A stretch of DNA of 64,000 bases from Prochlorococcus marinus str. MIT 0912 (GTDB lineage: Bacteria > Cyanobacteriota > Cyanobacteriia > PCC-6307 > Cyanobiaceae): NCBI RefSeq assembly GCF_027359595.1, contig NZ_CP114783.1:620001-684000 (forward strand). The letters run 5' to 3'. Both the position numbers and the translations under genes were made by a program. Of this stretch, positions 58,693-64,000 are shown piece by piece. The notes beneath the pieces were generated by a model. It was given only the letters and a program-made list of their open reading frames with translations. It made no database searches and was not told the DNA's origin. Positions within the stretch are counted from its first letter, which is position 1. Each line of letters begins with the position of its first letter.

Positions 58693-60312
58693 TTAAACCC
58701 CTTTTTTATCTATCTGAGCCAAATCATGTTGTGGATGAATTGATTTCCTTCCCTGAGCAGCAACTAACCTATTAAGCGCATTTATGTATGCTTGCGCTGC
58801 CGCAACAACAACATCAGTATCAGCAGAATGACCAGAGAAGAGGTTCCCATCCCTTCTTATTCGAATAGTAACTTCTCCTAAAGCATCTATTCCTTCAGTA
58901 ACTGACTTTACTGAGAATTCAATCAACTCATTAGGTTCTTCAGTTAAAGAATTCAAAGCACGGACGACTGCATCAACAGGACCTGTTCCGAGAGAGACAG
59001 CGGTTTTTTCCTCTCCCTCTTCTCCAATAACAGTTACGGTTGCAGTAGGCCTTAGGGAAGTACCACAACTAACTTGAACCAATTTCAACTGGAACAAAGC
59101 TTCTGGTAGCTGAACTTGTTCACTAACAATTGCCTCTAGATCACGATCTGTTATCTCTCTTTTCCTATCTGCTAAGTCTTTAAATCTAGCGAAAGCATCA
59201 TTGAGATCTTCTCTATTCAAATCATATCCAAGGTCCTCTAATCTAGCTCGAACAGCACTCCTACCACTTAATTTTCCTAAAGAAATTTTATTATCGGACA
59301 ACCCAACTGTTTTTGCATCGATAATTTCATACGTAAGCCTATTTTTCAAAACACCATCTTGATGTATGCCTGATTCATGCGCAAAAGCGTTTGCTCCAAC
59401 AATTGCTTTATTCGGTTGTACTACCATCCCAGTCAAATTAGAGACCAAACGAGAGGACTTAGTTATTTCCTCTGTTCTAACTGCTGTTAAAGGAGTAGGA
59501 GATTCAGGAGGCCTGCCAAAAAATGGATTAAAATATGATCTTCTTACATGAAGAGCCATAATCAATTCTTCTAAAGCAGCATTACCTGCTCTCTCTCCTA
59601 TCCCGTTAATAGTACATTCAAGCTGTCTAGCTCCACTCTTAACAGCCTCAAGGAAGTTGGCGACTGCAAGACCTAAGTCATTGTGACCATGAACGGAAAG
59701 AACCGCTTCATTTATATTTGGAACATTTTTATTGATATTTAATATTAAATCTCCAAATTCAGAAGGGGTTGTATAACCAACTGTATCTGGAATATTTATA
59801 GTATTTGCACCTGAAGATATAGCTAATTCAATCACTTCATAAAGAAAATCTAAATCACTTCTTGCAGCATCTTCACAGGAAAATTCAACATCTTCTACAA
59901 AACTTTTAGCATATCCAACCATATCAGGCACAATATCAAGAACTTCTTTTCTGGATTTCCTTAATTTATGTTCAAGATGAATGTCGCTGGTTGCAATGAA
60001 AGTATGAATTCTTTTTCTTGGGGCTGGAGCAATTGCATCAGCACAAGCTTTTATATCAGGTTTTGAGGCTCTAGATAGTCCACAAATAATAGGACCTTCT
60101 TCTCCCCCTACATTTTCAGCAATTTTCTGAACTGCAGCAAAATCACCAGGGCTAGCGAAAGGGAATCCTGCCTCGATAACATCAACTCCTAATCTTGCTA
60201 ATTGTTGAGCGATAGCTAACTTTTCTTCTAAATTAAGACTCGCACCAGGGGATTGCTCTCCATCCCTTAAAGTCGTATCGAAGATTAAAACTCGGCCGGG
60301 ATCCTTGGCCAT
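58693..60312 (-). CDS. leuA: 2-isopropylmalate synthase
   Basis: A 539-residue first enzyme of leucine synthesis. The DRE-TIM signature [17 protein letters not shown] is at the N-terminus, with [14 protein letters not shown], the metal-binding [29 protein letters not shown] and the C-terminal regulatory (leucine-binding) domain from about residue 390. Length fits the long bacterial LeuA. It is divergent from the GH57 gene. Confidence 0.96.
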   Translation of the reverse strand: MAKDPGRVLIFDTTLRDGEQSPGASLNLEEKLAIAQQLARLGVDVIEAGFPFASPGDFAAVQKIAENVGGEEGPIICGLSRASKPDIKACADAIAPAPRKRIHTFIATSDIHLEHKLRKSRKEVLDIVPDMVGYAKSFVEDVEFSCEDAARSDLDFLYEVIELAISSGANTINIPDTVGYTTPSEFGDLILNINKNVPNINEAVLSVHGHNDLGLAVANFLEAVKSGARQLECTINGIGERAGNAALEELIMALHVRRSYFNPFFGRPPESPTPLTAVRTEEITKSSRLVSNLTGMVVQPNKAIVGANAFAHESGIHQDGVLKNRLTYEIIDAKTVGLSDNKISLGKLSGRSAVRARLEDLGYDLNREDLNDAFARFKDLADRKREITDRDLEAIVSEQVQLPEALFQLKLVQVSCGTSLRPTATVTVIGEEGEEKTAVSLGTGPVDAVVRALNSLTEEPNELIEFSVKSVTEGIDALGEVTIRIRRDGNLFSGHSADTDVVVAAAQAYINALNRLVAAQGRKSIHPQHDLAQIDKKGV

Positions 60313-60628
60313 AGCATGAAATATATAAAGATAATTAGACCTTTCAAGATCTATAAGAATTGTTTTAATTGTAGTCTACATATCTCATATTTCTACAAAT
60401 ACTATTAATTTTCTAATTATTTAGTTGATATTCTTATATTTTTTATTTATGGAATAGCAAAAGATAGAGATTGAATATCACATTTTAATTAAACTAAATA
60501 ACAAATAAAAAATTATTTTTGAGTATCTTATTTTACTGATTTTAGATTATAACTTAAAGTTCATCTTTTTTTGTACGGCTAAAGAGTATAAGTATCCATG
60601 GATCCAATCCAACAATCTGGGAGTTTTA
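60313..60628. other. 316-base AT-rich gap between leuA and the GH57 gene
   Basis: Very AT-rich and without genes. It is divergent, so it should hold the promoters of leuA and of the GH57 gene. A GGAG (60618-60621) lies 7 bases before the GH57 ATG at 60629 and is a good ribosome-binding site. No T-box, leader peptide or known riboswitch is seen. Confidence 0.4.
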
Positions 60629-62194
60629 ATGACTAAAGGCAATCTCGCCATAGTCCTGCATGCCCACCTACCTTACGTGCGATCAGAGGAACCTGGCTCC
60701 TTAGAGGAAGACTGGTTCTTTCAAGCTCTAGTGGAATGTTATTTGCCACTTTTAGAAACCTTAGAGAATGCCGCCAGAGCAAAAGATCAAGCACCTAAAA
60801 TCACAATTGGTTTATCGCCTACTTTGCTTTCCCTTTTTGAAGATCATTTATTAAAAAATCGATTTGAAAAATGGGTAACCATAAGATTAGAAGTTCTTAA
60901 TACCCTAGAAAAAGACTGCCTAAAAGCAGTTCTTCATTTAAAAGAGCACTTAAAACGCCAGCTAAATAGCTGGAAGAACTGTCAAGGTGATCTGATAGGA
61001 AGATTTAAGAAATTACAAACATTAGATGTTATTGATATTCTCACTTGTGCAGCCACACATGGATATCTTCCGCTTTTAAGAGAAAATCCTGAGGCCGTTA
61101 GGGCTCAATTAAAAACAGCCGTAACAGAACATGAGCGCCTTTTTATGAGTGCTCCATTGGGGATTTGGTTGCCTGAATGTGCCTATTACGAAGGCTTAGA
61201 TGAATTAATGGCTGAATCAGGACTAAGATATGCTGTTCTTGATGGTCATGGATTGTTGAATGCAGATCCTAGGCCAAGATATGGTCTATATGCCCCCATT
61301 TGCACAAGAAGAGGAGTTGCTTTCTTTGGAAGAGATAGTGAATCAACTCTTCCAGTTTGGTCAGCAATAGATGGGTATCCAGGCAAGCCAAACTATAGAG
61401 AATTTCATAGGGACTTGGGATGGGATTTATCAATAGAGAGTCTAAAAAAGATAGGAATCAAGGAGAAACGTCCATTAGGGATAAAATTATTTAAGATTTC
61501 ATCTAAAAATACATCTTTAGAAAATAAAAAAGAATATGACCCGCAATTAGCAAAAGAAAGTGTTGAAAAAGATGCAGAAAATTATTTAAAGGATAGAAAG
61601 AAACAACTTATAAAACTTGAGAAATCAATGCAAATAGATCCGTTATTAATCGCACCTTTTGATGCAGAACTTTTTGGTCATTGGTGGTTTGAAGGTCCGC
61701 AATTCCTCTCCCATTTATTTATCAAGTCAAAAGAAGAGGGTATTAAATTTATTACTTTAAAAGAGGCTCTTCAAGTAACACCCAAAATCCAATTATGCAA
61801 TCCTTCTCCATCAAGTTGGGGACAAGGTGGTTTTCATAATTATTGGTTAAACAAGACAAATGCATGGATTGTTCATGAATGGAGTAAAGCCGGGGGAGAG
61901 ATGGTAAGTATTTGTTCTGAAAGTTTAATAGAAGAGTCAAATATTAAAATCATTAAACAAGCGGGAAGAGAGCTTTTACTATGTCAATCTTCAGATTGGA
62001 GTTTCATTCTCAAGGCAGGAACCACTACTGGACTTGCAAGAGAAAGAATAAATTTGCATTTAAGTAGATTCTGGATGTTAATAAATGCAATAAAAAACAA
62101 TGAAATTATAGATAACAAAATTTTAGAAGGAATAGAAAAAGAGGATTGTATATTTCCTTTAGTTTCGCCTATGGATTGGAAAAAGAAAACCTAA
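60629..62194 (+). CDS. Glycoside hydrolase family 57 protein (glucan-branching type)
   Basis: A 521-residue GH57 protein. The N-terminal AIVLHAHLPYVRSEEPGSLE block, the catalytic Glu region (IWLPECAYYEGLDELMAESG) and the catalytic Asp region (PFDAELFGHWWFEGPQFL) match the GH57 branching-enzyme type, together with a C-terminal domain. Such enzymes act on alpha-1,4-glucans; 1,4-alpha-glucan branching is likely, amylase-type activity is less so. Its stop overlaps the stop of the convergent lycopene-cyclase gene (CTAA). Confidence 0.85.
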   Translation: MTKGNLAIVLHAHLPYVRSEEPGSLEEDWFFQALVECYLPLLETLENAARAKDQAPKITIGLSPTLLSLFEDHLLKNRFEKWVTIRLEVLNTLEKDCLKAVLHLKEHLKRQLNSWKNCQGDLIGRFKKLQTLDVIDILTCAATHGYLPLLRENPEAVRAQLKTAVTEHERLFMSAPLGIWLPECAYYEGLDELMAESGLRYAVLDGHGLLNADPRPRYGLYAPICTRRGVAFFGRDSESTLPVWSAIDGYPGKPNYREFHRDLGWDLSIESLKKIGIKEKRPLGIKLFKISSKNTSLENKKEYDPQLAKESVEKDAENYLKDRKKQLIKLEKSMQIDPLLIAPFDAELFGHWWFEGPQFLSHLFIKSKEEGIKFITLKEALQVTPKIQLCNPSPSSWGQGGFHNYWLNKTNAWIVHEWSKAGGEMVSICSESLIEESNIKIIKQAGRELLLCQSSDWSFILKAGTTTGLARERINLHLSRFWMLINAIKNNEIIDNKILEGIEKEDCIFPLVSPMDWKKKT

Positions 62195-63435
62195 GTTTTT
62201 TCAATTTTTTTTATTAGCAAGCCAATCATTCCTAATCTAACTTTAGATGGGGCAATATAAAACAATCTGAGCATAACAATAAATAATCTTGGCAAAGGAA
62301 GAGTATTAGTTAGATATCCGTACCAATCTTTCTTGGGTAATTTAAAAAAAGTATCAAAAAAGGATCTTAATAAACATTCATCAAAGCTCATTAGTCTTTG
62401 AAGACCAAACTGATAAAGACGATGTCTTTGAACCAATTCAGATGTCCATAAGGTTTTCCATCCTCTTCGGGCTATATAAGATGTTGGCATAAGAGGATCT
62501 TTTTTTATAACTTTCGCTAACTCCCTTGCTAATGAGGGTGCTCTCCTTAAAAGGGATCCAACAAGATATCCTGAAGCAGGATGAACCATGCTTGCAGAGC
62601 CCCCAAAGGCCAAAAGAGGTTGATCTCTATAAGGCAATGGCAAGTTCATGGGGAAAAGACAATGCTCTTCATGGATAATTTCCTCAATTTGAATGCCTTT
62701 ATTGGATAGTCGTGAATTCAACCTTGCTTTTAATGATTCAAATGAAACTGGAGGCGCACATGCTAAAGAGGTTTCTTCTACAAAATAACTCCCATCTCCC
62801 AAGTCCATAGCATAAAGGAAAGAAGGTGGCTCTTCCAATTCGTTGGCATTTAAATGGTCTGATCTAAAATCCATCAATACGAAACGATTCTTCTCAACGG
62901 GGGGCGCACTAAATTTTCCAACTACTCCATACGCCGCCTGCTTAGCTATGTGATCATGTTTAGGTCTTTTAATAAAAGGAGTTTTGTAACCACTGGCATC
63001 AATAACGATCCTAGCGAAATATTTTTCCCCTGAAGAACAAATAACAACGGTTTCTTTTTCACCAAAATCAATATTTTTGACAGTTTCTACTTGCCAAGAA
63101 AGTCCATTGCATCTCTTAAGAAGAGCCTCCTGAAAATTAATAGAATTGAAAAGGCCATAGTCAAGAGAATGATTTGTAAAATTATTACCCTTTTTACTTA
63201 ATCCATCTCCAAAAAAACTAACAGTATCTTTCCATCTATATTTCAATAATTCCTGCATATTTAAAGACTCAAGTTCAGATGCCCAAATCCCATAAGTATT
63301 TGGCCAAGGTTCTAAAGGAGACTTAGAAGCTATTGCCTGAACATTCAGTCCTTGTTGAACCAGCTCAGCAGTGATGCAAAGAGCAGCTGGTCCTGCTCCC
63401 ATAACTAATACATCAGCAGAGTTATTCAATTTCAA
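62191..63435 (-). CDS. crtL: Lycopene cyclase (beta type likely)
   Basis: A 414-residue CrtL-type flavoprotein. The dinucleotide motif VLVMGAGPAALCITAELVQQG is at residues 9-29. The TYGIWASELE, VVIDASGYKTPF, FVLMDFR and LAFGGSASMVHPASGYLVGSLLRRAP blocks match plant-type cyclases. Prochlorococcus has beta and epsilon versions; the neighbouring gyrA suggests the beta gene, but sequence alone does not settle this. The start TTG (63435) overlaps the gyrA TGA. Confidence 0.85.
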   Translation of the reverse strand: MKLNNSADVLVMGAGPAALCITAELVQQGLNVQAIASKSPLEPWPNTYGIWASELESLNMQELLKYRWKDTVSFFGDGLSKKGNNFTNHSLDYGLFNSINFQEALLKRCNGLSWQVETVKNIDFGEKETVVICSSGEKYFARIVIDASGYKTPFIKRPKHDHIAKQAAYGVVGKFSAPPVEKNRFVLMDFRSDHLNANELEEPPSFLYAMDLGDGSYFVEETSLACAPPVSFESLKARLNSRLSNKGIQIEEIIHEEHCLFPMNLPLPYRDQPLLAFGGSASMVHPASGYLVGSLLRRAPSLARELAKVIKKDPLMPTSYIARRGWKTLWTSELVQRHRLYQFGLQRLMSFDECLLRSFFDTFFKLPKKDWYGYLTNTLPLPRLFIVMLRLFYIAPSKVRLGMIGLLIKKIEKT

Positions 63436-64000
63436 TTTTTTGAAGTTTGATCAGTATTTATTGATTCTCTCCTTGTGGGTGATTCTTTTTCTTCATCATC
63501 ATTAATTTGTTCTGGAGGAACCAACACAACTTCCGACAACTTATCACCATTATCAAGCTTCTGAATTCTTACACCAGTTGCAGCTCTAGATTGTTGAGAG
63601 ATTTTATCTGCACTAGTTCGAACAATTACCCCTCTTTCACTTACTAATAATAATTCTTCTCCTTTACCTAGGACCCTTAAACCTACAAGTTCATCTCCAT
63701 CTTTTCTGAATTTTATTGCTCTTAAGCCCATTCCTGCTCTTTTTTGCAATCGAAATTGTGTCACAGGGACTCTTTTTCCCAGTCCGCTTCCAGATGCAAC
63801 AAGCACCCAAGGGCCTTCAGACTCTGATGATTCATCCTGTAGTTCTTCTTCTTCACTTTTATCGACATGATCAGCCAACTCAGTAGATAAAACATCCATG
63901 CTCACAAGAGAATCTCCAGACTTAAGATTCATTGACTTAACTCCTCTTGCTGATCTGCCTAAAGGGCGTAATTCAGAATCATTTAATCTAAAATGAATTG
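63432..64000 (-). CDS. gyrA: DNA gyrase subunit A, C-terminal part (truncated by window edge)
   Basis: The frame is open through the right edge. The visible 189 residues belong to the GyrA C-terminal beta-pinwheel domain, with repeated blades such as GMGLRAIKFRKDGDELVGLRV and GEELLLVSERGVIVRT, RAATGVRIQKL, and a short acidic insert (DKSEEEELQDESSESEG) not usual in E. coli GyrA. The C-terminus is polar and charged. Stop TGA overlaps the TTG start of crtL, suggesting coupled translation. Confidence 0.93.
   Translation of the reverse strand, partial: IHFRLNDSELRPLGRSARGVKSMNLKSGDSLVSMDVLSTELADHVDKSEEEELQDESSESEGPWVLVASGSGLGKRVPVTQFRLQKRAGMGLRAIKFRKDGDELVGLRVLGKGEELLLVSERGVIVRTSADKISQQSRAATGVRIQKLDNGDKLSEVVLVPPEQINDDEEKESPTRRESINTDQTSKN

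Noticed and set aside
1-64000. CRISPR arrays, insertion sequences, prophage genes, attachment sites
   Set aside because: No regularly spaced repeats, transposase, integrase or phage structural genes were seen in the window.

Overview
The window looks like a piece of a marine picocyanobacterial chromosome, most likely a low-light-type Prochlorococcus (LLI/NATL-like is a guess). Grounds: AT-rich DNA (by eye about one third G+C), very tight packing, a PsbP lipoprotein, SasA with a KaiB-like sensor domain, CrtH, CrtE and lycopene-cyclase pigment genes, a PetH without the phycobilisome-binding domain, and a zwf-opcA pair. No insertion sequence, phage gene, CRISPR array or rRNA is seen. One tRNA (Glu, TTC) is present.

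Layout. 1-5.1 kb: tail of an unknown gene, crtH, an atypical response regulator, a conserved small ORF, a grxD-bolA pair, plsC, pdxJ. 5.1-16.5 kb: recC, a PEMT/ICMT-like membrane methyltransferase, recB, recD and the DEAD-box helicase gene deaD, which has its own promoter and a folded leader. 16.5-20.8 kb: small secreted protein, ABC exporter, psbP, recR (probable CTG start), lipA. 20.8-26.5 kb: a minus-strand run lysA > cdaA > uppS > bioB > trhO > GNAT-like. 26.5-37.7 kb: rimI, clpC, glycerol-dehydrogenase-like, alpha/beta hydrolase, DUF2993, cdsA, a PLP decarboxylase, a UbiB-type kinase and a RodZ-like protein. 37.7-44.6 kb: malQ, a 623-base gene-poor gap, prs, pepN, a lipoprotein and a bilin-lyase-like protein. 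44.7-51.8 kb: sasA, tRNA-Glu, petH, zwf, opcA, cobB. 51.9-58.6 kb: a second RecD-like helicase, DUF212, crtE, folD, a PgpH-type HD protein and two small proteins. 58.7-64 kb: leuA, a GH57 glucan enzyme, lycopene cyclase and the 3' end of gyrA.

How the genes fit together. petH, zwf and opcA serve NADPH supply by day (photosynthetic FNR) and by night (oxidative pentose phosphate pathway). crtE, the lycopene cyclase and crtH are all carotenoid steps. cdaA and the PgpH-like gene would form a c-di-AMP synthesis and breakdown pair. recBCD plus a separate RecD-like helicase and recR cover double-strand-break repair.

The most notable observation is that opcA is split between two reading frames exactly at an A-AAA-AAG heptamer, the classic bacterial -1 slippery site. 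A -1 shift there rebuilds a full-length OpcA of about 435 residues. This may be programmed frameshifting, a recent frameshift mutation or a homopolymer sequencing error. Other points of interest are the likely CTG start of recR, the structured deaD leader, the altered RHR motif of CdaA, a response regulator without its phospho-acceptor Asp, and the membrane-anchor plus Ala/Pro/Lys-repeat N-terminus of PetH.
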